From JASKKU01 sp964416905 (GTDB lineage Archaea > Nanobdellota > Nanobdellia > Woesearchaeales > JASKKU01), in contig CAYQFL010000008.1 in the NCBI GenBank assembly GCA_964416905.1, forward strand, positions 1 to 29,241: DNA of 29,241 nt, given 5' to 3'. This document shows positions 1-7,337 of the stretch, piece after piece. The position numbers and the translations under genes were made by a program. Every line of letters begins with the position of its first letter. Within the stretch, counting starts at the first letter, position 1. The notes beneath the pieces are model-generated. The model ran no database searches, was not told where the DNA came from, and worked only from the letters and a program-made list of their open reading frames with translations.

Positions 1-356
1 ACATTTAATTTCAAGTTTAAGCTGCCTTTTCCTAGTAGCTTATCAAAACCTTCTGAAGTTAAATCTAATTCAATCAAACCAGATTTGTTTGGTTTTAAAC
101 CCTTGTTTTGGACTAGTATCTCAAGGTCTTGAACATTTACTGTTACAGGTTTTTTAAAGTGAGTTGGCTTGAAATCTCTGCCTGAAAAGTAATCTTTATC
201 TTTCCAAATAGATGGCTTTTTTTGGTCTCCTCTCTTTCCTGTTCCTGATAAACCTCTGCCACCTCTATGGCCAGCACTATGCGCATTTCTATGACCATGA
301 CCTCTATACCTTCGTCCTAAAAGCTTAGTAACTTTCTTCCTTTTCTTAACAACCAT
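1..356 (-). CDS. rpl15: Ribosomal protein uL15 (5' part; continues beyond the window edge)
   Basis: Large-subunit protein uL15, a late-assembling rRNA-binding protein. The frame starts at ATG 356 and is open through base 1, giving 118 codons; the C-terminal part lies outside the window. The N-terminus is very basic with the family glycine/histidine/arginine signature GHGHRNAHSAGHRGGRG, followed by GTGKRGDQKK. It sits 17 nt after uL30, the usual archaeal order, where SecY normally follows next (not visible here). Identification rests on the signature and the position and is secure. Confidence 0.95.
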   Translation of the reverse strand, partial: MVVKKRKKVTKLLGRRYRGHGHRNAHSAGHRGGRGLSGTGKRGDQKKPSIWKDKDYFSGRDFKPTHFKKPVTVNVQDLEILVQNKGLKPNKSGLIELDLTSEGFDKLLGKGSLNLKLN

Positions 357-373
357 AACACTCACCTAAGACC

Positions 374-733
374 TTAAACCATTCTTTTGATTAAATCGTT
401 AATTTTATCGCCACGATAACCTAGAGCACCACCAATTGAAAACGGTTTCTTGATTCCTTTCCTTTCAAAACCACCTCTTGGCGGATTTAAATGGAAAACA
501 TGTGGCTTGCCTGTTTCTTTTCTTTTACTTTCTAATAATTTAAGAACTTCATCATTAACTTCACCAAAAGTAACGAAGTCCTTAACTTTTTGGATCATAC
601 CCATTATTGAAGGGGTTTTATCATAAACCACACAAGTCAATCTCTTTTTCAAATTGAGCTTATCCAATGTGTCTCTAATATGAACATCCACATTTACTCT
701 TGACCTAACCAAAATAACTGCAACTTTATCCAT
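374..733 (-). CDS. rpl30: Ribosomal protein uL30, shortened archaeal form
   Basis: Large-subunit protein uL30. The start is ATG 733 (MDKVAVILVRSRVNV); an in-frame TTG two codons upstream is judged not to be the start. The product is 119 residues. The N-terminal half matches the archaeal family (IRDTLDKLNL, then KTPSIMGMIQKVKDFVTFGEV) and the C-terminus has the archaeal HLNPPRGGFERKGIKKPF and GGALGYRGDKINDLI blocks. Archaeal uL30 is usually about 150 residues. Here the segment between the two blocks is reduced to a short linker (ESKRKETGKP), so roughly 30-35 residues are absent with the frame intact. The gene lies between uS5 and uL15 as expected. Confidence 0.93.
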   Translation of the reverse strand: MDKVAVILVRSRVNVDVHIRDTLDKLNLKKRLTCVVYDKTPSIMGMIQKVKDFVTFGEVNDEVLKLLESKRKETGKPHVFHLNPPRGGFERKGIKKPFSIGGALGYRGDKINDLIKRMV

Positions 734-747
734 TTTCAATCAACCCT

Positions 748-1707
748 TTAATTTTTTTCAATCTCAACCTTTTGAGAGATAGCACCATCCACGATACCTA
801 AAGACTTAATTTGCTCCTCATCAAAAACCTTGATTTTGGATAACTTCTTTAGGGCATCAAATGTTGCCTTAATCAGATTAATCTTCTTACGAGCTTGACC
901 TGAGGAATTAACCCAAACATCTGTTATTCCTGCAAGCTTAAGTATCTTCTGAATTTCTTTCTCTGCTACAATACCTTTACCTTTCGGAGCAGGTAAAATC
1001 TCAACGGTTACTGAACCGCATTTACCAGATACTTTGAAAGGAATGGAATGAGGTTCTCCACAAGCACATTCCCAAGAACCACAACCTCTCTTAATCTTAA
1101 TGATGTTAAGTTTAGCTTGTTTTATTGCTTTTTCTCTTGCAGGAACAGTATCTTTAGATTTACCAAAGCCTATGCCAACATGACCGTTCATATCACCGCA
1201 AACTGCTGCTGTAGAGAACTTTGGTTTGTTACCTTCCGCGGTTTTCTTTTGCGTTTGTCTGAAAACTCTTCTGCTACCGCCGCCAAACTTACCTTTTGCC
1301 TGTCCTACTAAGATTAATTCTTTTTCAAGATTTGGAATTAAATAATCAACAATTTCTGGTTCAAGGATTCTATAGCCTTTTGATAAGATTTCATCTATGT
1401 TAGAGATAACACCTTCCTTAACAAGTCTACCTAACCTTGTCTTTGGAACCCAGGACTCGAATTCACTAGGATTTGTCTTTACTTCTACTTCCTCACTCTC
1501 TTCTTCTACAACCTCTTCATCAGAAGCATCATCTAAAACTTCTTCACTTTCAGTTACTTCTTCAGTTTTAGGAGCTAAAGTTTCTTCTGTTTCTTGTACT
1601 GGTTTTTCTTCAACTTGCTCCTCTTGCTTTGGAGCTTTTTCCTCTACTTTCTCCTTCTTTTTGCTAGCTTTCTTAACATTATGATCCTGAGATTCCTTTT
1701 TACTCAT
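748..1707 (-). CDS. rps5: Ribosomal protein uS5 with long charged N-terminal extension
   Basis: Small-subunit protein uS5, involved in decoding fidelity and mRNA entry. The product is 319 residues against about 210-235 for typical archaeal uS5. Residues 1 to about 82 are a low-complexity Lys/Glu/Val tail, first lysine-rich and then strongly acidic. The conserved core begins near FESWVPKTRLGRLVKEG and includes the double-stranded-RNA-binding S5 fold (GGGSRRVFRQTQKKT, then GIGFGKSKDTVPAREKA) and the C-terminal GITDVWVNSSGQARKKIN. ATG 1707 overlaps the uL18 stop by one base (TAATG), with GAGAGTGAT upstream as a likely ribosome-binding site. No better-placed start lies downstream before the core, so the tail appears to be translated. 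Confidence 0.94.
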   Translation of the reverse strand: MSKKESQDHNVKKASKKKEKVEEKAPKQEEQVEEKPVQETEETLAPKTEEVTESEEVLDDASDEEVVEEESEEVEVKTNPSEFESWVPKTRLGRLVKEGVISNIDEILSKGYRILEPEIVDYLIPNLEKELILVGQAKGKFGGGSRRVFRQTQKKTAEGNKPKFSTAAVCGDMNGHVGIGFGKSKDTVPAREKAIKQAKLNIIKIKRGCGSWECACGEPHSIPFKVSGKCGSVTVEILPAPKGKGIVAEKEIQKILKLAGITDVWVNSSGQARKKINLIKATFDALKKLSKIKVFDEEQIKSLGIVDGAISQKVEIEKN

Positions 1708-2285
1708 TAAATATCACTCTCCATGATTTTTGATTTGGCTTTTTCAAAAACATCAGATAATTTTAATACGTCTACTCCTAGAGAGATATAACCTGAGAAC
1801 TGTTTGTTAAACAATTCAGGATTATTTTCTTTGAGAGTGTTTGCAAAATCAACAATGTGTTTTCCACTAATCCTATCTGCATCAGGGAAAACATCTTCAT
1901 CATGAGATGTTGAAATTCCAACATCAGCAAGACCTTTCAAAAACGCACTGACTCTGCCTTTCTGTTGGAACTTTCTCAAACCGAAATCTACTACAAAGTC
2001 TGTAGCATTATGTTTCTTACATAGTCTGCCAACATACAACCCAAACAAGTATGCTGCAGGCAAGTTGTTTTTTGAAAAGTTCCAACCAAAGTTTGATAAT
2101 GCTTTTGAAGTTACGCCAAAAATAACCTTGTCACCAACATGATCAAACTCAATCAATTGAGCGATAAGGTTCTTATTAGTCACTCTTAAGACTAATCTTG
2201 GCTTACCCGACTTTAACAACTTTAATCTCTTATGATAATCCGTGCGACCTTCTCTTTTCCTTCTAAAAGGAATAACCTTAACCAT
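1707..2285 (-). CDS. rpl18: Ribosomal protein uL18
   Basis: Large-subunit protein uL18, which binds 5S rRNA with uL5 in the central protuberance. The product is 192 residues from ATG 2285 (MVKVIPFRRKREGRTDYHKR). A GTG two codons upstream belongs to a GTGA ribosome-binding element and is not used as the start. Archaeal features include the basic N-terminus, PRLVLRVTNKNLIAQLI and AAYLFGLYVGRLCKK. The C-terminus includes GISTSHDEDVFPDADRISGKH, and the length is normal for archaea. It lies 2 nt after eL19 and shares one base with the uS5 start. Confidence 0.95.
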   Translation of the reverse strand: MVKVIPFRRKREGRTDYHKRLKLLKSGKPRLVLRVTNKNLIAQLIEFDHVGDKVIFGVTSKALSNFGWNFSKNNLPAAYLFGLYVGRLCKKHNATDFVVDFGLRKFQQKGRVSAFLKGLADVGISTSHDEDVFPDADRISGKHIVDFANTLKENNPELFNKQFSGYISLGVDVLKLSDVFEKAKSKIMESDI

Positions 2286-2287
2286 TT

Positions 2288-2743
2288 TCACTCACTCTTT
2301 TTAATGATACCTTTCTCAGACAAGTATAGTTTCAAGTGTCTCAAACTTCTAAAGACACCACCTTTAACACGCCTGTAAAAGAGACGATAATCTTTAGGAT
2401 CAATAAGTCCTTTTTCTTTAAGATTCTTTAGGAAAGCTCTCTGTTTCCTTACTTTGGTCATCCACTGCTCTTTTCTATCTAACCTTGCTGTTTTCTTACC
2501 CTTTCTGGAACCATGGCCTTTCCTATGACCTTTCTTCTTCTTTTCTCTAAGCTTTGCGAAGCGTACTTTTGAGATTCCTTTGACCTGTTTTTTTGTTATA
2601 AAGCCCTTGTGAATTAAAATCTTGATATCTTCTCTTGTAATTGCTTCCTTAATCTCATCAAGGTGATCCTCGTCAAAAACGACTCTATACGGGGAACATC
2701 CCAAAATTGATGCAGCAATCCTCTTCTTTGATTTTAAGTCCAT
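2288..2743 (-). CDS. rpl19e: Ribosomal protein eL19
   Basis: Archaeal/eukaryotic large-subunit protein eL19, which helps form an intersubunit bridge. The product is 151 residues from ATG 2743 (MDLKSKKRIAASILGCSPYR); the upstream GTG at 2752 lies in the GAGTGGAT ribosome-binding element. The central segment GHRKGHGSRKGKKTARLDRK and the following QWMTKVRKQRAFLKNLK are diagnostic, and the C-terminal helix has RSLRHLKLYLSEKG. Length and position between eL32 and uL18 are canonical. Confidence 0.95.
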   Translation of the reverse strand: MDLKSKKRIAASILGCSPYRVVFDEDHLDEIKEAITREDIKILIHKGFITKKQVKGISKVRFAKLREKKKKGHRKGHGSRKGKKTARLDRKEQWMTKVRKQRAFLKNLKEKGLIDPKDYRLFYRRVKGGVFRSLRHLKLYLSEKGIIKKSE

Positions 2744-2772
2744 TTTATCCACTCTCGTTTAAGTTAATTCAA

Positions 2773-3414
2773 TTATTTAGTTTGACTATCCTTTTTAGAA
2801 TCTTCCTTTGATTCTTCTTCGTTAGCTTTCTCCTTTTTACTGGAATCCTCTTTTGAGCCGGTTTCTTTAGCTGTGTTCTCTTTAGCAGTTTTATCCTCTT
2901 TGTCATCTTTTTCCTTGGTTTCAGCTTCTTTCACTGCTTCCTCTAAACTCTTCTTAATCTTTGTTTCCTTCTCTTTTTTCTCTTTCTCTCTTTCTTTCTT
3001 GGAAGATTCCCTTTCTTTCAATAAGGATTCTAGCTTCTCTTTTGAAAGGTTTAAAACTGTAATACCTTTCTTAGTAGCTTCTTCAAAGATAGCCTTCTTT
3101 TTCAACAAACCAACTGATTTAGCAATAATGATGCCCTGTGTTTTTGGATCAATTAAAGCTAGTTCTTTAACTGAATAAACAATGACTGGGAAAAAGCCTT
3201 TTGGATGCATGCCTTTAACATCTTTAGGACTACCATAACCTACTTCAACAACCCTTGGATAGCCTCTCTTCTTTAATCTCATCTTTGATTGATGACCTTT
3301 AGGTCTCCTCCATCTACCAAAGCGATGGATCCTTCTCCAAGAGCCTGAGTTCTTATAATCAGGTTTCCTCTTTTTAATCCACTTCCTTAAAGCTAATTTA
3401 TCTTGAATGGTCAC
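2773..3414 (-). CDS. rpl32e: Ribosomal protein eL32 with charged C-terminal tail
   Basis: Archaeal/eukaryotic large-subunit protein eL32. I place the start at GTG 3414 (residues MTIQDKLALRKWIKKRKPDY) because a strong GAGGTGAT element sits 5 nt upstream; no ATG is available. The product is 213 residues. The core, residues 1 to about 125, carries WRRIHRFGRWRRPKGHQSKMR and RGYPRVVEVGYGSPKDVKG. Residues from about 128 on form a tail of some 85 residues made almost only of Lys, Glu, Asp, Ser and Thr. Archaeal eL32 is normally about 130 residues, so the tail is an addition. It lies between uL6 and eL19. Confidence 0.94.
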   Translation of the reverse strand: MTIQDKLALRKWIKKRKPDYKNSGSWRRIHRFGRWRRPKGHQSKMRLKKRGYPRVVEVGYGSPKDVKGMHPKGFFPVIVYSVKELALIDPKTQGIIIAKSVGLLKKKAIFEEATKKGITVLNLSKEKLESLLKERESSKKEREKEKKEKETKIKKSLEEAVKEAETKEKDDKEDKTAKENTAKETGSKEDSSKKEKANEEESKEDSKKDSQTK

Positions 3415-3418
3415 TAAA

Positions 3419-3426
3419 ATCACCTC
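3419..3426 (-). promoter_or_regulatory. Shine-Dalgarno element that fixes the eL32 GTG start
   Basis: On the minus strand GAGGTGAT lies just after the uL6 stop codon and is followed by TTTA and GTG. It matches the complement of the archaeal 16S 3' end (known motif GGAGGTGATC). The GTG inside the element could be read as an earlier start, but the spaced GTG at 3414 fits better. Confidence 0.7.
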
Positions 3427-3987
3427 TTAAATTATGGACTTACCATTCTTTTCAATGATAAAGATACCATCCTGGAATATTCTTCTATCTCTGTTAGTTA
3501 TCCTGGTTAACTGCTCAATAGCAGTTGCACAGTTACCAACTGTCTCTATGTCAATCCCACTAACTTCAATGATATCTCCATTTAATTTAACATCAACATC
3601 TGATGGCAATTCTAAAGTCCTTGGATATTTTTCACCGTAAAAGTTTTTCACAACCAAGGAACCTTTTTGAACAGTAACTGTCATAGGGAAGTGTGAATGA
3701 CAAATCTTAAGTTTGTAAACAAAACCCTCAGTTACTCCTTTAATCATGTTCTTAATATGAGCGGAATATGTGTTTAAGATTGTCTTATGCCGCTTTGTTG
3801 CATTTTTAACTTCAAGAGTTATGTTATTACCTTCTACCTTAAGATCAACTAAAGGGTGTGTGAACTCTCGCTTTACACTACCTTTAGGTCCTTGTACTGT
3901 TAACTCTTTAGACCCCTCTTTCAATTCTAAACTTGCCGAAACACCTTCAGGCAAGGTTATTGTTGATGATAATTGTTTTACTTTCAT
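3427..3987 (-). CDS. rpl6: Ribosomal protein uL6
   Basis: Large-subunit protein uL6, located near the factor-binding site. The product is 186 residues from ATG 3987 (MKVKQLSSTITLPEGV). It has the two uL6 half-repeats. The first has LTVQGPKGSVKREF; the second has KICHSHFPMTVTVQKGSLVV and FYGEKYPRTLELP. The terminal segment has QLTRITNRDRRIFQDGIFI. The length is normal for archaea. The start has only a weak GGGTTG upstream. The gene lies 24 nt after uS8. Confidence 0.95.
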   Translation of the reverse strand: MKVKQLSSTITLPEGVSASLELKEGSKELTVQGPKGSVKREFTHPLVDLKVEGNNITLEVKNATKRHKTILNTYSAHIKNMIKGVTEGFVYKLKICHSHFPMTVTVQKGSLVVKNFYGEKYPRTLELPSDVDVKLNGDIIEVSGIDIETVGNCATAIEQLTRITNRDRRIFQDGIFIIEKNGKSII

Positions 3988-4011
3988 TTTAAAGCAACCC
4001 TTGTTTTAGTT

Positions 4012-4404
4012 TTAATAACAATAAGCTATCAATCTTCCTCCGAGGTTTTCTTTTATTGCATCTTTATGAGTCATAACACCTTTCGGAGTTGAAACGATGA
4101 CTATTCCAAAACCTTTAGCTGGCAAGTATCTCTTTTCAACATTAACGTATTCATCTTTCTTTATGGAAAACCTTGGTTTTATTGCTCTTAGCTCAGTTAT
4201 TCTGTGTAAAAGATTAATCTTGACTTGTTTACCTCTTGTTGTCTCCTCAATCTCAAAATCGCCAATGTAATTGTTATCTTTCAATAGCTCTAAAACTTTA
4301 ATTAAGAGCTTTGAAGCATGCTCAATAGTACACTCTTTCTTACGAAGTTGTTCGTAATGTTTTATCTTTAATAACGCGTCTGCCAAAGGATCATTTAAAC
4401 TCAT
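4012..4404 (-). CDS. rps8: Ribosomal protein uS8
   Basis: Small-subunit protein uS8, which binds the 16S central domain early in assembly. The product is 130 residues from ATG 4404 (MSLNDPLADALLKIKHYEQL), the normal archaeal length. AGGTGG lies a few bases upstream as ribosome-binding site. The C-terminal signature PAKGFGIVIVSTPKGVMTHK is characteristic. It lies 12 nt after uS14. Confidence 0.96.
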   Translation of the reverse strand: MSLNDPLADALLKIKHYEQLRKKECTIEHASKLLIKVLELLKDNNYIGDFEIEETTRGKQVKINLLHRITELRAIKPRFSIKKDEYVNVEKRYLPAKGFGIVIVSTPKGVMTHKDAIKENLGGRLIAYCY

Positions 4405-4416
4405 ATTACCACCTGT

Positions 4417-4647
4417 TTAATCGTATTTTTTAAAACCTAATTCAAAAGCTAACTCTCTAAAGCAATGTCTGCATAAATGTAAGCCGTACTTTTGAACATG
4501 AGCAGCAACTCTTCCACAGCGCTGGCATTTATACTTAGCTTTGCCACAGCTCCTATTCTTAGGAGCGCTGTGCTTCTTATACTTCTCTAAAATAGCCGGC
4601 TTGGATTTTAGCTGAACAAACACCTTGTCATAATTTGCACTAGTCAT
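4417..4647 (-). CDS. rps14: Ribosomal protein uS14, zinc-binding, N-terminally extended
   Basis: Small-subunit protein uS14. The four-cysteine zinc site is visible as CQRCG and, 14 residues later, CRHCF; the C-terminus ends in ELGFKKYD as in archaeal uS14. I choose ATG 4647 (MTSANYDKVFVQLKSK) because GAGGTG lies 5 nt upstream; the ATG at 4662 is immediately before that element and overlaps the uL5 stop. The product is 76 residues against about 50-57 usual for archaea, the extra being an N-terminal stretch of about 20 residues. Confidence 0.93.
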   Translation of the reverse strand: MTSANYDKVFVQLKSKPAILEKYKKHSAPKNRSCGKAKYKCQRCGRVAAHVQKYGLHLCRHCFRELAFELGFKKYD

Positions 4648-4658
4648 AATGAAACACC

Positions 4659-5189
4659 TCATTGAACAATTTCAACATTAAAATTTGATTTTACAAAATC
4701 GATAGCCTCTTCCTTACTTATCCATACGGATTTTGGTAAAGGTTTGTTTTTGATTTTCCTTTTAGCGATTCTATAACCCTTTCTAGCAAGAGTTACTGAA
4801 ACCTCTAAGCCGAACAAGCCTAGAGAGTGATCATACTTCATACCAGGGATTTCAATGTATTCAGGAATACCAAATGAAAAGTTGCCTCTATCATCGAAAG
4901 CGCGAGCTTTGATTTTGTTACCTGCACCTTCAAACAAGCGAGTTAAAAGTTCTCTAGCTTCCTCTCCCCTAACAGTAACTTTAACACCGATTTGCAATCC
5001 AGGCCTTATATCCCAGTTTGGGATTCTGTGTTTTGCCCTGGTTTTAACAGGCGTCCTTCCAGTAAGCTTACTTAATAGTTTAAAGCCTCCTTCAAGTCTA
5101 TTGACATCTCTGCCTGCACCTATGTTAAGAGTTACTTTTTCAATAAAGATATTCCTCATTGGATTTTTTAGTTTTGACTCAGTTGCCAT
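4659..5189 (-). CDS. rpl5: Ribosomal protein uL5
   Basis: Large-subunit protein uL5, which binds 5S rRNA and contacts P-site tRNA. The product is 176 residues from ATG 5189 (MATESKLKNPMRNIFIEK). A good GAGGAGAT element precedes the start. Signatures are KVTLNIGAG, RAKHRIPNWDIRPGLQIGVK, and SFGIPEYIEIPGMKYD. The 5' end overlaps the end of eS4 by 11 nt, indicating coupled translation. Confidence 0.96.
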   Translation of the reverse strand: MATESKLKNPMRNIFIEKVTLNIGAGRDVNRLEGGFKLLSKLTGRTPVKTRAKHRIPNWDIRPGLQIGVKVTVRGEEARELLTRLFEGAGNKIKARAFDDRGNFSFGIPEYIEIPGMKYDHSLGLFGLEVSVTLARKGYRIAKRKIKNKPLPKSVWISKEEAIDFVKSNFNVEIVQ

Positions 5190-5898
5190 TGCTATCTCCT
5201 CGTACAGTTATTACCGGTTTATCGGCTTTGCCTACAACTATCAAATTCTTTAAAGGCAATTCAACTAAAGTGCTATCTGTGAGTTTAACTAAAACATTTG
5301 AACCCTTCCTTTCTTGAACAAGAGCTGTAGTTGCAATGTGAGCTCCTGACAGGATATAAACTAAAGCATCTTTCTCTAAAGGAATATGTTCAACAATCTT
5401 CTTTTGAGCTAAATCATAAACAAAGGAATCGCCTGGTTTTGTTGAAGCCAAATCATCATTTGCAAGCATGTTTGTTCCATCATTAAAGTTTAGCTGAACC
5501 TTACCGCCTTTTACTAATGTTTTATTGATAAGCTTTAATACCTTAAGGTTAGCTTCAGATTCAGGTATTTCAATTGCAGTTAATTTTACTCTCCTGTTTA
5601 AAACAACTCTGTAAGATTTACCTAGTTCTGGCAAACTGATTACATCAAACAAACCTACAGGATACTTCTTTGTGAAAACATTCTTCTGATTAACCAAAAC
5701 TTTTTTCTCTTTTAGTAAATAAAACACATCTCTGCGGTCGTTAGCTATCTTTAAGACCTCTATGAGCCATACGGACAAAGGCATAGAGTATAAAAAGCCA
5801 ACCCCTGAAGGAAAAGGCCTAACAATAAACTTGCTAGTCTTCCTTAAGATATTCCAAGTTTTTGGAGCAGCTAACCTCTTTAAGTGATACTTTACCAT
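5179..5898 (-). CDS. rps4e: Ribosomal protein eS4
   Basis: Archaeal/eukaryotic small-subunit protein eS4. The product is 239 residues from ATG 5898 with GAGGGA upstream. The N-terminus has the family signature HLKRLAAPKTW; the middle carries an S4-like RNA-binding region (KEKKVLVNQKNVFTKKYPVG) and a KOW-like end (VYILSGAHIATTALVQERKG). The length is the family norm. It lies between uL24 (3 nt) and uL5 (overlap). Confidence 0.96.
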   Translation of the reverse strand: MVKYHLKRLAAPKTWNILRKTSKFIVRPFPSGVGFLYSMPLSVWLIEVLKIANDRRDVFYLLKEKKVLVNQKNVFTKKYPVGLFDVISLPELGKSYRVVLNRRVKLTAIEIPESEANLKVLKLINKTLVKGGKVQLNFNDGTNMLANDDLASTKPGDSFVYDLAQKKIVEHIPLEKDALVYILSGAHIATTALVQERKGSNVLVKLTDSTLVELPLKNLIVVGKADKPVITVRGDSNGN

Positions 5899-5901
5899 TT
5901 T

Positions 5902-6279
5902 TTAGTCCCTCTTAATTTTTTGAACCCTTTTTGGATCTTTTAGATTTAACTCAATAATTTGCAAGTTTGAAGCATGGAAAGGAACATGAACTTCGCTACC
6001 GTCTGCTTTTTTTACTTTAACATTATCAACGAACACTCTTTGTTTTTTCAGGTCAACTCTGAAAACTTTACCAGTAGCACCTTTGTAATCTCCTCTCAAA
6101 ACTTTGACCTTATCGCCAACGATAACTCTTAAGTTTCTAACAGTGTATTTTTTTCTTAGTTCCTTTGATAGATTAGCATGTAAAAAAGCACTTCGCAAGT
6201 GCAAAGGCGCATGATAAACATATTTCCTCTGTTTCCTAGGATTTTTACTTGAAATCCAGTTCTTTGAAAAAAGTTTCAT
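5902..6279 (-). CDS. rpl24: Ribosomal protein uL24
   Basis: Large-subunit protein uL24, an assembly initiator near the exit tunnel. The product is 125 residues from ATG 6279 (MKLFSKNWISSKNPRKQRKY). GAGAGGGA upstream is the ribosome-binding site; the GTG at 6294 is on its upstream edge and is not the start. A KOW motif is clear: VRNLRVIVGDKVKVLRGDYK followed by GATGKV. Length and position after uL14 are canonical. Confidence 0.95.
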   Translation of the reverse strand: MKLFSKNWISSKNPRKQRKYVYHAPLHLRSAFLHANLSKELRKKYTVRNLRVIVGDKVKVLRGDYKGATGKVFRVDLKKQRVFVDNVKVKKADGSEVHVPFHASNLQIIELNLKDPKRVQKIKRD

Positions 6280-6299
6280 TTTAGTCCCTCTCACCTATT

Positions 6300-6701
6300 T
6301 TAAATAATGATTGATGCAAGCCTTGCAATTGAAGGCCATCTATCACAAGCTTCTTTCGCAACAGGCCCCTTAATCATAGTACCTTTCAAGTTTCCGAAAT
6401 CGTCTTTAATGATTACTACAGCATTATCATCAAACTTAACTCTTAAGCCTGAAGGTCTCCTGAATTCTTTCCTCTGCCTTACTACAATAGCTTCAACAAC
6501 AGATTTTCTCATCTCAGGTTTACCCTTAACAACACTGCAAACAACTAAGTCACCAATACCTGCTGCTTGCAACCTGCCTTTAACAGTCTTGAGTTTTTTG
6601 ACTGCGATAATCTTAACTTGCCTTGCACCAGAGTTATCTGCAACATTAACTATTGCACCAACAGGCAATCCTCTGGTTATTTTTGAATCTACAGCTTTCA
6701 T
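6300..6701 (-). CDS. rpl14: Ribosomal protein uL14
   Basis: Large-subunit protein uL14, part of the intersubunit bridge and contact for anti-association factors. The product is 133 residues from ATG 6701 (MKAVDSKITRGLPVGAIVN); the GTG at 6710 overlaps the uS17 stop. Conserved blocks are VADNSGARQVKIIAVKK, GDLVVCSVVKGKPEMRK and KGTMIKGPVAKEACDRWPSI. The length is normal for archaea. Confidence 0.96.
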   Translation of the reverse strand: MKAVDSKITRGLPVGAIVNVADNSGARQVKIIAVKKLKTVKGRLQAAGIGDLVVCSVVKGKPEMRKSVVEAIVVRQRKEFRRPSGLRVKFDDNAVVIIKDDFGNLKGTMIKGPVAKEACDRWPSIARLASIII

Positions 6702-6706
6702 CTTAT

Positions 6707-7051
6707 TCACTCATTATCTTGACTTGCTCTTTTAACAACTTCAACAACAACGAAAGTTTTAGTTTTACTTAAAGGCCTGGTTTCAGCGATCTTAACAACA
6801 TCGCCAACCTTTGCATCAATACAAGGAGGATTATGAGCTTTGAAAGTGCTAATTCTTTTCTCATACCTCTTGTATTTTCTCACATAATGCAATCGAGTCT
6901 TCTTTACAGTAACCGTCTTACTCATTTTATCAGAGGTAACAGTACCTTCAAAGACTCTACCCCTAACTTTTAAATTACCATGAAACGGACATCGAGGGTC
7001 CTCACATTCTTTCTCTGGGGCCTTTACCTTAAGACCAATATCCTTTGCCAT
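6707..7051 (-). CDS. rps17: Ribosomal protein uS17
   Basis: Small-subunit protein uS17, a primary 16S binder. The product is 114 residues from ATG 7051. The archaeal-type N-terminus CEDPRCPFHGNLKVRGRVF precedes the OB-fold core (GTVTSDKMSKTVTVKKTRLH and GDVVKIAETRPLSKTKTFVV). CAGGT lies upstream. It lies 5 nt after Rpp29 and 5 nt before uL14. Confidence 0.96.
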   Translation of the reverse strand: MAKDIGLKVKAPEKECEDPRCPFHGNLKVRGRVFEGTVTSDKMSKTVTVKKTRLHYVRKYKRYEKRISTFKAHNPPCIDAKVGDVVKIAETRPLSKTKTFVVVEVVKRASQDNE

Positions 7052-7056
7052 TTTGC

Positions 7057-7320
7057 TTACCTGTTTCGAATTTTACGATTTTTTTTACGTAATCTTGAAT
7101 GAAACTTACCTAAAAGGGCATTTCCATTCATTATAAAAACTTTTCCGTTAATTTCGAATCGGAAAAACCGATTTTTCTTCAAGACAACCTTGCGTTGGTT
7201 GTCTTCAGTGAGTATGACAAATGCATTTTTCAAATCGCGAGCAACCATTCCTTTTAAGTTAATCTCTGTAGGGTTTACAGAGTCAACTACTTCAATGGTC
7301 GCGCCAATCAAAAAAGTCAT
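7057..7320 (-). CDS. rnp1: RNase P protein subunit Rpp29 (Rnp1)
   Basis: Small Sm-like barrel protein of the archaeal RNase P complex, which matures tRNA 5' ends. The product is 87 residues, as usual for archaeal Rpp29. Visible features are the start LIGATIEVVDS, the block NLKGMVARDLKNAFVILT and the C-terminal basic tail ALLGKFHSRLRKKNRKIRN. There is no clear ribosome-binding site. Its place between eIF1 and uS17 is a known archaeal arrangement, so function is well supported by both sequence and context. Confidence 0.9.
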   Translation of the reverse strand: MTFLIGATIEVVDSVNPTEINLKGMVARDLKNAFVILTEDNQRKVVLKKNRFFRFEINGKVFIMNGNALLGKFHSRLRKKNRKIRNR

Positions 7321-7337
7321 TTTTTAGTTAGCGACTT

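Noticed and set aside
374..733. uL30 as a pseudogene
   Set aside because: The frame is intact, both conserved ends are present and its neighbours are normal, so a functional shortened protein is more likely.
1397..1684. Serine-rich plus-strand frame opposite the uS5 tail
   Set aside because: It is the complement of Glu/Lys/Thr-rich codons and lacks initiation signals. A similar serine/phenylalanine-rich frame opposite the eL32 tail is rejected for the same reason.
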